Shown in pieces: positions 12,656 to 23,519 of a stretch of DNA of 64,000 nt. The stretch is from Saxidomus purpurata (Eukaryota; Mollusca; Bivalvia; Venerida; Veneridae). Every line of letters starts with the position of its first letter. Position 1 is the first letter of the stretch. The notes beneath the pieces were generated by a model. It worked only from the letters and a program-made list of their open reading frames with translations, was not told the DNA's origin and ran no database searches. The stretch covers positions 35,349,557-35,413,556 of the forward strand of contig JAFMSR010000005.1 in assembly GCA_022818135.1 (NCBI GenBank), read 5' to 3'. The position numbers were made by a program, and so were the translations under genes.

Positions 12656-13290
12656 GACCGTCATAATTTTAAAGCTGCTCGACCAACCGAACAAAGCGGT
12701 ATGTTCAAATCAATTCACCTCTTCATAGTCGGTGGGGGTATAATAAATATAATCTAATTAAATGGTTTTATTGCGGCACACACAATGAAATCATAGTTTT
12801 CTGTTGGAGCTGCGATATTATGATGCACTTCATCTAAAACAATAGATATGAAAGTTGTTCATTCTTTTCCCATGAACTTGCATGTCTTCCACGTCATTTT
12901 ACAGATACTTGAACTAGAGTAGCCTTAAATCACACAATAATCTGTATTGGAAGCACTCTATACTATTAAGATAATTGTTTCACTTTAGTCTGTGGTGTTG
13001 CCAGACACATAAAGCAGAATTTAATAGACAGCATCTCGTCTATTACGGGACTTTGAATTAAACAATTTCAGCATAATTTTGGCTGTAGACAGAATTGGTC
13101 AGAAGAGGTCGTTGACTCATTGGCTTGGAAATATTATTTATGAAGGGGCATTCCATGGAACAACCAGACATTTCTCAAAACTTTTTATAAGAACTATACG
13201 TATGTAAAATAATATCTATTTATTTCAAGAAGATTGTTTATGCACGATGTGCTTATATATCGACGTTTCATAATAAATCAATATCGGGGT
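12656..13290. other. No recognised feature
   Basis: AT-rich unique-looking DNA. From about 13285 to 13550 there are 'aggtcaatgcc...aaaggtcatat' blocks that resemble a decayed tandem-repeat element, but no periodicity could be fixed. Confidence 0.35.
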
Positions 13291-13554
13291 CCGATGTCCC
13301 TCAACTCCTGGATGAATATTTTTTAAAATTTGACGCAAATGTACACCTCATGGACACAACATGCATTGTCTTGGTTTCAACCAGGCATATTTGATGTGAA
13401 TGCCATACATATGGTCACGGGTCATGTTTCCATATATCACAAACCTTTTGAAACATTTTCTTGAAACTGTAGGTAAATATTAATCTCATGGAGTGTATGC
13501 GATGTCTCTAAGGTCAATGCCACGATTAGAGTCAAAGGTCATATATCACCTTAA

Positions 13555-13859
13555 AGCTGCTTGCTCTCAGTTGCCGTTGAAAGAAACATTTAAAAAATGA
13601 CATACTAACACATAAATATAAAAATAAAGGGTAAAATTAACAAAAGATGCAAGAATGCAAAAAAATGACTGAAAATAGTGGTTCGACAGCACCTTTGCAA
13701 CGCTTTATTTGCAACGCTCCATTATTATCTCAAGTATACAGGTATACTTTACAGGAATTTACTCTGGAACCTTTTTATATGACTATATGTTCTAAAGTAT
13801 AATTTTCATACAGTTTAAAATACTTTATTTGTTTTACCGAAATCTGAGAGCGAGCAGCT
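13555..13859. mobile_element. TTAA-A MITE, near complete
   Basis: TTAA (13551-13554) then AGCTGCTTGCTCTCAG on the left; CTGAGAGCGAGCAGCT on the right, with a second TTAA slightly displaced at 13864. The middle is rearranged compared with other copies. Confidence 0.75.
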
Positions 13860-14435
13860 CCTTTTAAAGGTTTATTATCAAATCTCATCATGATCACGAA
13901 TGACAAGGCTACTCTTCTGATCAAAGTACAGTGTCAATATTTTCAAGAATCCTTGAATATGAAAGGCCTTTACTGTCTTATTATGTTGTATTGTATTATA
14001 CGCAGCACATTTGAGGTACATACTTAATTTGACAAGGTTCATTTTTCATGATATGCAGTACCTTTTCCGATATGCAACGCAAAAACGTGTTGATACAGTA
14101 GAATAACCGTTATGATGTGCAAACAACGACATATGCATTTACAACAGTACAAATGACATTATATGCAGTCAGTGTTTTGATACATGTGATGGTATTTTGA
14201 TTATATGTAGTAGTTTTATCTTTATACATTGTATGTTGGTTTATATCTTTAATAGATGTTTAAATATATGAATTGCTTGCGATTAATTGTATACATGGTG
14301 AATTATTACTTATTTGATCATAAAAACATTGTACGCAATGCATTTAGAAATATACATGGCAGAAACGGCATTTACTTTTTTATTATGTTCGGTCCAAAAT
14401 ATTATATAAATGGTGCATACAGCATTTTATGCGGT

Positions 14436-14695
14436 CGTCTGCACTTAAATCCGCGCTAAACGAGATAGGTCTTGGGACCGTCTTTCAATGGTTCGTCCAT
14501 CAAAAGATCGATGCAAAATGGTTAAATCACTATGTGACGAAGATCTAATGGCGCTTGGGATAGAAACAATTGGGAGATAGGATACGACCTTGTCGGATTC
14601 TAGAAAGACAAACTTCAGGCGATGTTGTTGCCAGTAGGCATACGGCTACAGGCGCCGGTACTAGCAACACCGCTGGAGACAGCGGAGGGGGGGGC
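14436..14695 (+). pseudogene. SAM-domain protein fragment, frameshifted
   Basis: Conceptual reading gives LKSALNEIGLGTVFQWF, then (after +1 shift near 14517) MVKSLCDEDLMALGIETIG, then (second shift near 14577) DRIRPCRILERQTSGD and a Gly/Thr/Ser-rich tail. The pattern 'L..IGL..V...F....ID...V..L.DEDL..LGI..IG.R.R....I' is a sterile alpha motif, a helical protein-interaction domain. Two frameshifts within about 80 codons and the lack of flanking exons mark it as a relic, either a processed fragment or part of a lost gene. Confidence 0.55.
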
Positions 14696-14782
14696 GATTT
14701 TGTCACTACATTATAATAAAGCCATTGTATAAATTTTCAGATGGTGACCATAATAAGGTATTCCTTGTAGTCTATATATATT

Positions 14783-15895
14783 AACTAGAGCTATAACTAA
14801 ATGTGATTAATACCCCCGAAAGACTGCTTTATAAACTGAGGAAGTTCGTTGTAACAGAATACCTTGCAAAAAAAACTAAAATAGAGATATTGTTCTTGGC
14901 AATAACTCTGTAATTAGTCAAGATAGAGTTATGGTTCTTGTACACTGCACTTTCTCTCATTGTGCTGGACCTTGTATGAAGTTGTATTGCATTCCAACCA
15001 TTAGTTTTCAAGTTATGCTCTGCGACAAGGAAAAGTAAAAATTGGCAATAACTCTGTAATTTGTCAAGAAAGAGTTATGCTTCCTGTGCACTGCTCTTCC
15101 TGTCAAGAAAGAGTTATGCTTCCTGTGCACTGTACTTCCTCTCAATGTACTTGACCATTGAATGAAGTTGTATTGAATTCCAACCAGTAGTTTTCAAGTT
15201 ATGCTCCGGACAAGGAAAAGTAACAAAGGGCAATAACTCTGTAAATACTCAAGAAAGAGTTATGGTTCTTGTAAACTGCACTTCCTCTCATTGTGCTAGA
15301 CCATTTTATGAAGTTGTATTGAATTCCAATCAGTAGTTTTCAAGTAATGCTCCGGACAAGGAAAAGTAACAAAGGGCAATAACTCTGTAATGAGTCAAGA
15401 AAGAAGAGTTATGGTTATGGTTCCTGTGCACTGCACTTCCTCTCAATGTACTTGACCATTGTATGAAGTTGTATTGAATTCAAACCAGTAGTTTTCAAGT
15501 TATGCTCCGGACAAGGAAATGTAACAAAGGGCAATAACTCTGTTATTACTATATATAGAGTTATGGTTCTTGTGCACTGCACTTCCTCTTACTGTGCTTG
15601 ATCATTGTATGAAGTTGTTTTGAATTCCAACCAGTAGTTTTCAAGTTATGCTCCGGACAAGGAAAAGTAACAAAGGGCAATAACTCTGTAATGAGTCAAG
15701 ATGGGGTTATGGTTCTTGTGCACTGCACTTCCTCTCCATGTACTTGACCAATGTACGAAGTTGTTTTGAATTCCAACTAGTAGTTTTTAAGTTATGCTCC
15801 GGACAAGGAAAATGCAACAGACCGCCTGACCGACCGACCGACCAACCACCGGGTGACTCCTATATACACCACCAAACTTCGTTTCGGGGATATAA
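14783..15895 (-). mobile_element. TRE-A Helitron-like element with six 146-155-bp monomers
   Basis: Read on the minus strand, it starts at 15895 with TATA(T)CCCC...CGTTTCGGGG and a TCGGTCGGTCGG tract. It continues through about six monomers ('ccggagcataacttgaaaac...gcaataactc') and ends at 14783 with the hairpin TCACATTTAGTTATA, a few bases and CTAG, followed by T in the target. Hairpin-CTRR-T is the Helitron 3' signature. One monomer carries an internal duplication (15053-15127 region). No protein is encoded, so transposition would need a Helitron protein in trans. Confidence 0.75.
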
Positions 15896-16430
15896 AAAGA
15901 CAGAAAATGTGAAATAATATCACTTGTACCAAGAGTAAAGTGTTTTTTCCCCGACACCCGGCTTTTATGGACACATCTCCCGATTAACTAGCAATAATCT
16001 ATTAACTGTCAATTTAATATTGATGACAGCACTTATTATGTAATAAATGACGTCACTCAGAATGTTTATGAATGTCTGCAACTCAAGGCACAACAACAAG
16101 GCGCCATATTTTGAAACAAGAGAACACCACTGCTGACGGAGAAAGTATTTTGTTATACTTACAAGACCGATTTAGAACGGTAGGCTTGTATGACAGTCCG
16201 TGCGTTTCTATTTATTTGTTTATGGAAATTTGTTGCATAGTTCCTAGACTTCATAATGGAAATTTGAACTGTACATGACTTGTACTTGCTTCTAAGTATA
16301 AGGGGTGTCGATAATAAACCCATAAATTTTAAGTGAAGTGTCAGGCTATTATCTACATTCCATATAATGACCATAAATCGTAGCAAAATTGTTCAATTAG
16401 GAATGAATTTTGATATATTCATGCAAACGG
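15896..16430. other. No recognised feature
   Basis: Short open frames only. The last 45 bp before 16470 ('tttagtttatactaatttat...') recur at 21862-21903, beside the SINE-like sequence there, so an unresolved repeat border lies here. Confidence 0.35.
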
Positions 16431-16486
16431 GTTTAGTTTATACTAATTTATTTTAGCTCGATTGTGAAAAAAGCTTGTAGATTATC

Positions 16487-16773
16487 ATATAACTTAACCT
16501 AAAAGTTTCATCTATAAATTACCAATCATTATCGATAAAATCAGCGGTTTAAAGTATAATTCAGTACCGTTAACCATGCAATAATCTATGTAGAGTTGTT
16601 GTTGTACAATAGAAGGGTGGATGCGATTTATTACAGAAAACCTCTATTTTGATTAATTGTGGTAAAATGAAGCAGGTTCTTCTTTGAAATTATATTTATC
16701 TATCATTTTACGTTCATTGAACACATAATCTATGTTTCGAGAATATAATCTGCTAGAAATAGGGAGTGCCTCT
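16487..16773. mobile_element. TTAA-B MITE
   Basis: From 'taacttaacctaaaagtttca' through 'atcgataaaatcagcggttt' and 'gttgttgtacaat' to the end 'tagggagtgcct', followed by TTAA (16774-16777). The left tip is lost. Confidence 0.7.
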
Positions 16774-17011
16774 TTAACGGATAACTTGAGGGGGCAGTTA
16801 CACGCAAAGCGATATATACTGATTTTTATTGATCTATCATTTATATTTGTTTAAAAAAACTCTCAAACGACATTGTTAAAAACCATTTACAGATGTTTAG
16901 TCGTATTTTATTCTTTTAATCATTCAAATATATTTCAAGTTAATATTTAGAATGATCAATTGAAAAAATGAAAAAGTCGATAACATCTACACGACGGTTA
17001 TTTTCTATTGC

Positions 17012-17122
17012 AAAAAAAAACAAAAATAATATCAAACAGGGAATGCCACGTACCAAAAACGCAGCCTCCCCAAAACGAACCCCACAGCACCCAGAAGTGC
17101 ACACCACCAACACACACACACA
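17012..17122 (-). mobile_element. PLE-W 3' fragment, minus half of a head-to-head pair
   Basis: Starts at the fixed family 3' end (AAAAACAAAAATAATATC...GGGAATGCC), continues through 'cagcacccagaagtgcac' into the (CA)n tract and stops. It faces the plus copy at 17151. Confidence 0.8.
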
Positions 17123-17150
17123 CGTACGGCAACAGTCGTACGGCAACAGT
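17123..17150. repeat. 14-bp duplication at the PLE-W head-to-head junction
   Basis: CGTACGGCAACAGT is present twice in direct tandem, exactly between the two inverted PLE-W fragments. This is filler or a target duplication formed during insertion. Confidence 0.75.
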
Positions 17151-17653
17151 TTTAAGGGTGTTTCTCTTGGTGCCCTGCCTTCTGCAAAGGCATTGAGTAC
17201 ATACGTTTTTTGGTTCTCAAGGTTTGCTTTTTATATATTTATACACGAGTATTTTTGTGTTTTACATACCATGCCTTTTGTTTCCATTGCGTGTGTTAGA
17301 GATTCACCTAGCAGGGATTACTTTTATTTACACTGTCCTGTGACTTTGGAACATGGGGGGGGGTAAGAGTGAGGTTGGGTGCGCACCATAAACCGGTTTA
17401 AGCTCCCCAGTGGTGTTTTTGCCACTGACCGTTCCAAGGCGGTGCCCCACTGTGTTCCTTTAATTGTTCGTTTTGTCCTCGTGCTTTGTATGCTAGTGTG
17501 TGTTGGTAGTGTACGTGTGTGTGTGTACATGATTGTATGTGTGTGTTGTGTGTGTGTGTTGGTGGTGTGCACTTCTGGGTGCTGTGGAGCTCGTTTTGGG
17601 GAGGCTGCGTTTTTGGTACGTGGCTTTCCCTGTTTGATATTTTTTTTGTTTTT
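17151..17653 (+). mobile_element. PLE-W 3' UTR copy, 5'-truncated
   Basis: Begins at 'tttaagggtgtttctcttgg', runs through 'ggtttaagctccccagtgg', the (GT)n region and 'tgcacttctgggtgctgtgg', and ends at the common 3' end 'gttttt'. No coding sequence; apparent open frames here only translate the UTR and microsatellite. Confidence 0.8.
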
Positions 17654-17757
17654 AAATATATTACGTCAATATATTTTACTTAAATCAAATTTCAATTTGT
17701 CCCTTTTTGTGTAAATGGGGGTATGATTTAAAAGTAGTAATAATCTTAATGATTTAA

Positions 17758-18095
17758 AGCTGCTCGCTCTCAGTTACCGTTAAAAAAAAATTCCCCCAAA
17801 AATTGACATTCTTATTCATAAATATAAAACTAATGGCTTGAATAAAAAATACGCGAAAGTCTAGGAAGGAATTTGCAGAAATCGATTGAAAAGGTCGGTT
17901 ACACGGCACCGCTACACTGTTTATGTTTATATTGAAATTTTAAAAGCGTTTTGGCAGAGTATTTTTCGAAATTTAGATATACGTGACATTTATTTATACT
18001 GGAGCATTTTTATATGATCATATGTTCTAAAATACGTTATTTATATACAGTTTGAAGAACTTAATTTTTTTACCAAAATCTGAGAGCGAGCAGCT
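17758..18095. mobile_element. TTAA-A MITE, complete
   Basis: TTAA (17754-17757), AGCTGCTCGCTCTCAG and the mirror TIR CTGAGAGCGAGCAGCT, then TTGA (a mutated TTAA) at 18096-18099. 338 bp. Confidence 0.85.
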
Positions 18096-18282
18096 TTGAA
18101 GACATCACCAAAAAAAGCTAGGCCAATTTCAACCATACTTCACAGAATTGTTCATTGGGTGCTCCCCTTTAAAATTGTTCAATTTGCAAAAAATTGAATT
18201 CCATGAATACCATGGCAACCAAAAGAAAAATATTTAAATCACATCTTGTCTTTTTTGTGCAAGTTTGTTCACATATTGTCAT

Positions 18283-18375
18283 AAAAACAAAAATTATATC
18301 AAACAGGGAATGCCACGTACCAAAAACGCAGCCTCCCCAAAACGAGCCCCACAGCACCCAGAAGTGCACACCACC

Positions 18376-18424
<49 letters not shown>

Positions 18425-18932
18425 ATGTACACACACAAACATACACTACCAACACACACAAGCATACAAAGCAAACACACAAGGACAAAACGAACAATTA
18501 ACGGAACACAGTGGGGCACCGCCTTGGAACGGTCAGTGGCAAAAACACCACTGGGGAGCTTAAACCGGTTTATGGTGCGCACCCAACCTCACTCTTACCC
18601 CCACCATGTTCCAAAGTCACAGGACAGTGTAAATAAAAGTAATCCCTGCTAGGTGAATCTCTAACACACGCAATGGAAACAAAAGGCATGGTATGTAAAA
18701 CACAAAAATGCTCGTGTATAAATATATAAAAAGCAAACCTTGAGAACCAAAAAACGTATGTACTCAATGCATTTGCAGAAGGCAGAGCACCAAGAGAAAC
18801 ACCCTTAAGGGCCCGACGAAACAGGCCAGAGGACAGAAATCAAAACAGTTTCGTCCCAGTGGGATTTAAAAACTGCCCATCACAGAGTCCTCCCCCTCTT
18901 CCGTCAGACACAATCAAAGAGGGAAGCATAGC
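18283..18932 (-). mobile_element. PLE-W 3' copy, minus
   Basis: The 3' end lies at 18283. The copy includes a pure (CA) tract (about 18378-18421), the UTR, the stop region and the last few codons of the reverse transcriptase ('agggaagcatagcg' at 18932), where it is 5'-truncated. It faces the plus copy at 19147. Confidence 0.85.
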
Positions 18933-19146
18933 GCAAGCATAAGTCGCAAGTGAGCAATAAATCGCAAGTGAGCAATATAGGGCCATCTTGGTCATCGTGT
19001 TCCTAAAGTCAAATTACTCCAATATTATCAAAGGTATTGACGTGAATCTCAAAATATGTTATTACCATCAACATCTATACCCGATGAAACACTCGAAATA
19101 ACTCCGTTTTGCTTTTTGACAGATTTATGCACCTTTTTAAAGAATG
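18933..19146. repeat. Spacer made of a tandem-repeat host element
   Basis: The spacer between the two inverted PLE-W copies carries 'atcaaaggtattgacgtgaa...gacagatttatgcaccttttt', the same monomer (about 140 bp) that resumes at 19717. The plus PLE-W copy therefore landed inside an older tandem array. Confidence 0.65.
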
Positions 19147-19716
19147 TTTGATTTCTGTCCTCTGGCCTGTTTCGTCGGGCCCTTAAGGGTGTTTCTCTTG
19201 GTGCTCTGCCTTCTGCAAAGGCATTGAGTACATACGTTTTTTGGTTCTCAAGGTTTGCTTTTTATATATTTATACACGAGCATTTTTGTGTTTTACATAC
19301 CATGCCTTTTGTTTCCATTGCGTGTGTTAGAGATTCACCTAGCAGGGATTACTTTTATTTACACTGTCCTGTGACTTTGGAACATGGTGGGGGTAAGAGT
19401 GAGGTTGGGTGCGCACCATAAACCGGTTTAAGCTCCCCAGTGGTGTTTTTGCCACTGACCGTTCCAAGGCGGTGCCCCACTGTGTTCCTTTAATTGTTCG
19501 TTTTGTCCTCGTGTGTTTGCTTTGTATGCTAGTGTGTGTTGGTAGTGTATATGTGTGTGTACATGATTGTGTGTGTCGTGTGTGTGTGCGTGTGCGTGTG
19601 TGTGTGTGTGTTGGTGGTGTGCACTTCTGGGTGCTGTGGGGTTCGTTTTGGGGAGGCTGCGTTTTTGGTACGTGGCATTCCCTGTTTGATATTATTTTTT
19701 TTTTTTTTTTTTTTTT
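19147..19716 (+). mobile_element. PLE-W 3' copy, plus
   Basis: Starts at 'ttgatttctgtcctctggcc' in the early UTR and ends at the family 3' terminus with a long T tract (19694-19716). From 'aagggtg' to the (GT)n tract it is nearly identical to the inverted copy at 18283, so the two could form a cruciform or recombine. Confidence 0.85.
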
Positions 19717-20018
19717 ACTATTTGTGTTTAAAGCTCTATATCCTTAATACTATCAAAGGTTGAAACTCCAAATATGTTTAAATCATCCTCACCCGAGGAA
19801 ACGATCTTGATGACTCTGATTTCATTTTTTGACAAATTTATGCCCCTTTTTAACTTAGAATATTGTTGGTCATTTTTATATATAATTCACTATCGAAGGT
19901 ATTGACTTGAAACTTAAAACATATTTCTTCCATCAAAATATACACAACAAGAAGTAATCCCAATAATCAAATATAATTTTTGACAGATTTATGGCCCTTT
20001 TTAACTTTTGGTAAAAAA
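19717..20018. repeat. Two ~145-bp tandem monomers
   Basis: Two units, each ending 'gacaratttatgscccttttaac', continue the array interrupted by the plus PLE-W copy. Confidence 0.6.
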
Positions 20019-20066
20019 AAAAAAAAAAAAAATAATATCAAACAGGGAATGCCACGTACCAAAAAC
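20019..20066 (-). mobile_element. PLE-W 3' tip, about 36 bp plus A tract
   Basis: An A tract followed by 'aataatatcaaacagggaat' and 'gccacgtaccaaaaac', the last 36 bp of PLE-W. A very short 3'-anchored copy. Confidence 0.75.
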
Positions 20067-20336
20067 TAAAGTTTAATATCTTGGACGAGAAATAGTACTG
20101 ACATAAGACAGCTCTTGTTACAAAGCTATTTGCTTGAATTTGGCCAATATGTGTCTGAAGGCATATTTTACAGACATACTACTACACAAGCAATGAATTA
20201 TAATGTAAGGTGTGTTTGATTTAGCAATATACGTATGAAAAACTGATTTAACCTTTTCAGCCTTGAGTGTTCTACAGAATGGTAAAATTCCTCAGTTTCA
20301 TGGACCCGTCACTACTCACTGAACTGTCCCACAGTG

Positions 20337-20472
20337 ATAAAAACAAAAATAATATCAAACAGGGAATGCCACGTACCAAAAACGCAGCCTCCCCAAAACG
20401 AGCCCCACAGCACCCAGAAGTGCACACCACCAACACACACACACACACACACACGACACACACACACATAAC
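20337..20472 (-). mobile_element. PLE-W 3' fragment
   Basis: Fixed 3' end at 20337, then 'gcagcctccccaaaacgagc', 'cacccagaagtgcac', and a (CA)n tract with the internal CGACAC interruption seen in other copies. It ends in the microsatellite. Confidence 0.8.
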
Positions 20473-21046
20473 CCATGTCCAGAAGTTAAAATACTAAGGA
20501 AAGGATTGGATACTAGTATGGTAGTTTTGTACCAGGTACTAACTGATATTCCACATTGTCTACAAACAGTGATTGGTCTATTCATGCTGAACCAGGTGTA
20601 GCCAGAGGATAAAAAATAGGGAGGCACTTTGGGCGTCCGCGGGCATGGCCCCCGCCCGGATTTTTTTTCGAGGGTGATAAGTTATATTGTATATTCTGGT
20701 GTGTGAATATAGCTCAGTTCATGTCGGGTATAATTTTGTTTCCAACGCATGTAATTTCATAGACCACCACCGTGGTAGTCTGAACTTAGATAAACTAATG
20801 TTTTTTTTAATCAAGAAAATAGTTTGTACAGTACTAAAATTGATGACTTTTATAAGCATTGTGCGTCTAGATACTCTTGCCTTGGAGTAAAAGTCGCGTC
20901 TTATGAGATGTTTCCATCCACCCCAAATGGCCTGTTTCAACGCTATTGACTGTCACACAAGTTTAGTTCTATCAATGTGTGTTACAAAACGTTTTACAAA
21001 ATTCAATAACATTGTTAGTTTGAAGGAGACTGTAAGCTGACACACA
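20473..21046. other. No recognised feature
   Basis: Includes a GC-rich patch at 20630-20660 ('gggcgtccgcgggcatgg'). No coding or repeat assignment. Confidence 0.35.
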
Positions 21047-21541
21047 CGTAAAAAAATGTCCCCACTCTGAAAAGGGGATTTGGTTGGGGCATATAGATTT
21101 GCCCTTGTCGTTTGTCCGTCACAAAATCTTGTGTCACCATATCTCACACCGTTTAGGAGGCGGATTCATAAAATTTTATAGAAAATATTCACCAGCATGT
21201 GTAATTTTGCACCCGGGGTTTCATGTTTGGTTGAGCCCAGTAAGTGAAAAGGTATGGCCCTTGGCATAATTTAGAACAGATATGTTGAGGATGTAATTTT
21301 AATGTATTCGTCTTCTCAAAAAGTATTTTAGGTAAAATTACAAACCTTCAAGTCTGCATTTGAAATTTTGCGTCTGGAGTCAAGGTTACTGTTCCTTTAA
21401 ATATAAGTACAACAAAGTTTTTTGCTTAATATCGGGTGGAAATAGTATGTACATGTACCAACCAAGAGCAGAATAAAAACCTTTGCTTATATGGCAAATA
21501 CTTGAAGTGGAGACATCTGTGTCCTGTGGACACATTTCTAG
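21047..21541 (+). mobile_element. Helitron-like relic (TRE-C) with hairpin-CTAG 3' end
   Basis: The right end holds a perfect hairpin, TGTGTCC-TGT-GGACACA (21518-21534), then TTT and CTAG (21538-21541), followed by T. This is a textbook Helitron 3' terminus. Upstream are 'cttgtgtcaccatatctcac' and 'gcacccggggtttcatg' blocks of a non-coding element. The left limit is approximate. Confidence 0.55.
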
Positions 21542-21904
21542 TTCTACAAAGACTGCTTCAATTCTTTGGATACAATTGTCAATTTGTCAGTTACTAAATA
21601 CTAGTTATAAGACAGTAAAGTCGTTCCATACTTGAAGGATTGCGCAAACGTTCATCTCATCTTGCTTTTCCAGTTGAAGACTTCTTTATGGCAATACTTC
21701 ATCCACTTGTTTCTCATATTTCTCTTACATTACCACGATCTGCTTCAGCTGTCTACTTGATATACAATACCTGCAATTCAGTAGCATTTTAAGCAAACGA
21801 AAACCTCCGACAATCATTTGTCACTGCAAGTATTGTATTTGTTCCATTTTAAAGTACCGTCTTTAGTTTATATTAATTTATTTTAGGTCGATTGTGAAAC
21901 AAGT

Positions 21905-22110
21905 TATCCAACTTATATTAATCACTCTCGACACCTCATTCTTGATGGTATCCATCGCCGTGAGGGGATGAAAGAAGAGAAACCAGTTTCCCTTTTAATG
22001 CTGAGCGCCAAGCAAGGGAGCTACTGGTACCAGTTTTTACGTCTTTGGTATGACGCGGCCAGAGAGCGAACCCGCGACCTCCCGCACTCTTCTTGGATTT
22101 TTTGTTCTAA
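21905..22110 (-). mobile_element. tRNA-derived SINE-like sequence
   Basis: On the minus strand a B-box-like GCGGGTTCGCTCTC (about 22058-22071) is followed by a body with 'agctcccttgcttggcgctc' and 'aaagggaaactggtttc' and a 3' region with 'gatggataccatcaag'. This layout suggests a tRNA-headed SINE with a central conserved domain. The A box is lost. Family name not assigned. Confidence 0.5.
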
Positions 22111-22161
22111 ACGGTAACCGGTTCATAATATGAGTTATATTAGTGTGTAACTGTTTATTAA

Positions 22162-22463
22162 AAGGGGCACTCCCTACATCTATAAGATTACATTCTCGAA
22201 ACATAGATAATGTGTTCAACGATCATTAAATGATCAATAAAAACAATTTCGAAGAAGAAACTATGGCGAAAAATGCCTATTTTACCACAAGTAATCAACA
22301 ACGAGAGTTGCTGTTGTACAATTAATGGGTGGATACGATTTATTACAGAAGGCTTCTTCATCTATTGTGGTAAAATGTGGTTGGTCTTCTTTCAAATTGT
22401 ACGCTCATTAAACACATAATCTATGCTTCGATAATATCGGCTAGATGTAGGGAGTGCCTCTTG
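22162..22463. mobile_element. Foldback TTAA-B with two identical-type ends
   Basis: Both ends are the same TTAA-B terminus: AGGGGCACTCCCTACATCTA on the left and 'ctagatgtagggagtgcct' on the right. The arms (22162-22300 and 22300-22463) both carry 'acataatctatg' and 'ttttaccaca' blocks in inverted orientation. It behaves as an inverted duplication of one MITE half. Confidence 0.65.
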
Positions 22464-22532
22464 ATAGTAGTGTTTGCCCTACATTTAGACCGTATTTACT
22501 GCATTTTATGACGTCTTGCACAAATAGGTCTA

Positions 22533-22552
22533 TGAAAACAAAAATAATATCA
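22533..22552 (-). mobile_element. Possible 20-bp PLE-W 3' tip
   Basis: AAAACAAAAATAATATCAAA is identical to the last 20 bp of PLE-W. At this length chance similarity in AT-rich DNA cannot be excluded. Confidence 0.35.
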
Positions 22553-22960
22553 AAGTCTCGCTTTATTAGATAGAGTGAAACATAGAATTACCTGTCAGAA
22601 GTTTATGGCAAATAGGGGAACCTTTTAAAACTCTATACATTTTCATCGGATAAAAATGTAGGGCTTCATAGATCCAATACTCCAAAACAAAGCTTCTAAA
22701 TGTATGTTTTGCACATTAGGATACAATTTAACTAGCAACGAATATATTTCTTATAAGACGGATCAGAATGTCTCAGACATTGCATTATTCCGCTTAAGCC
22801 TCTTACATAGAATGGATTATCTTGTGAGTGAGACATACATTTTCCAATATACTTGGTAAAGTGATTCAGAATGTACCAATGGTTGAGGGCTCGTACTGAT
22901 TCCTTGGTTTCTGGGGAAAACATTTACTGTGACGTAATGTGCTCATTTAATTCGCCTTAA

Positions 22961-23316
22961 AGCTGCTCGCTCTCAGTTTTTGGTAAAAAAAATAAAGTTC
23001 TTCAAACTGTATGAAAATAACCTATTTTAGAACATATTGTGATATAAAAAGACTCAAGTATAAATTCATGTGACGTATATCTCTAAATTTCGAAAAATAC
23101 ACTACCAAATTCAACACGTTGCAAACGCTTTTGAAATTTCAATATAAACATATATTGTAGCGGTGCCGTGTAACCGACATTTTCAATCGATTTCTGGAAA
23201 TTCCTACATACATTTTTGCCCATTTTTTATTCTAGCCTTTAGTTTTATATTTATGAATAGAAATGTCAATTTTTTGAAAAATATTTTTTTTCAACGGTAA
23301 CCGAGAGCGAGCAGCT
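22961..23316. mobile_element. TTAA-A MITE, complete reference copy
   Basis: TTAA at 22957-22960 and 23317-23320 directly flank AGCTGCTCGCTCTCAG ... GAGAGCGAGCAGCT, giving a clean TSD. 356 bp, non-coding. The TTAA target and AG-starting TIR suggest mobilisation by a Kolobok- or piggyBac-type transposase. Confidence 0.9.
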
Positions 23317-23363
23317 TTAAAATGATTTTGTCTGAAGCAATACAATATAGGTAAACATCTTCA

Positions 23364-23519
23364 AGCTGCTCGCTCTCGGATTTGGTAAAAAAAGTTCTTA
23401 AAACTGTATGTAAATAATGTATTTAAGAACATAATTATAGTTATATAAAAAGGCTCAAGTATAAATTCCTGTCACGTATATCTCTAAATTAAAAAACCGC
23501 TTTTAAAACTTCAATATAA
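23364..23519. mobile_element. TTAA-A MITE cut by a TRE-B insertion
   Basis: Begins AGCTGCTCGCTCTCGG and follows the family to 'aaaacttcaatataa', where TRE-B starts abruptly. The other half is not found beyond 26596. Confidence 0.75.

Noticed and set aside
14815..15790. CRISPR-like regular repeats
   Set aside because: Units are about 146 bp, contiguous and without spacers; a tandem core of a Helitron-like element in a eukaryotic genome.
17379..17714. Long open frames with poly-VC or poly-HT (many positions, e.g. 18169-18652, 48495-48868, 53322-53712)
   Set aside because: They translate the (GT)n/(CA)n microsatellite and UTR of PLE-W in all frames; no domain, and the same DNA is open on both strands.
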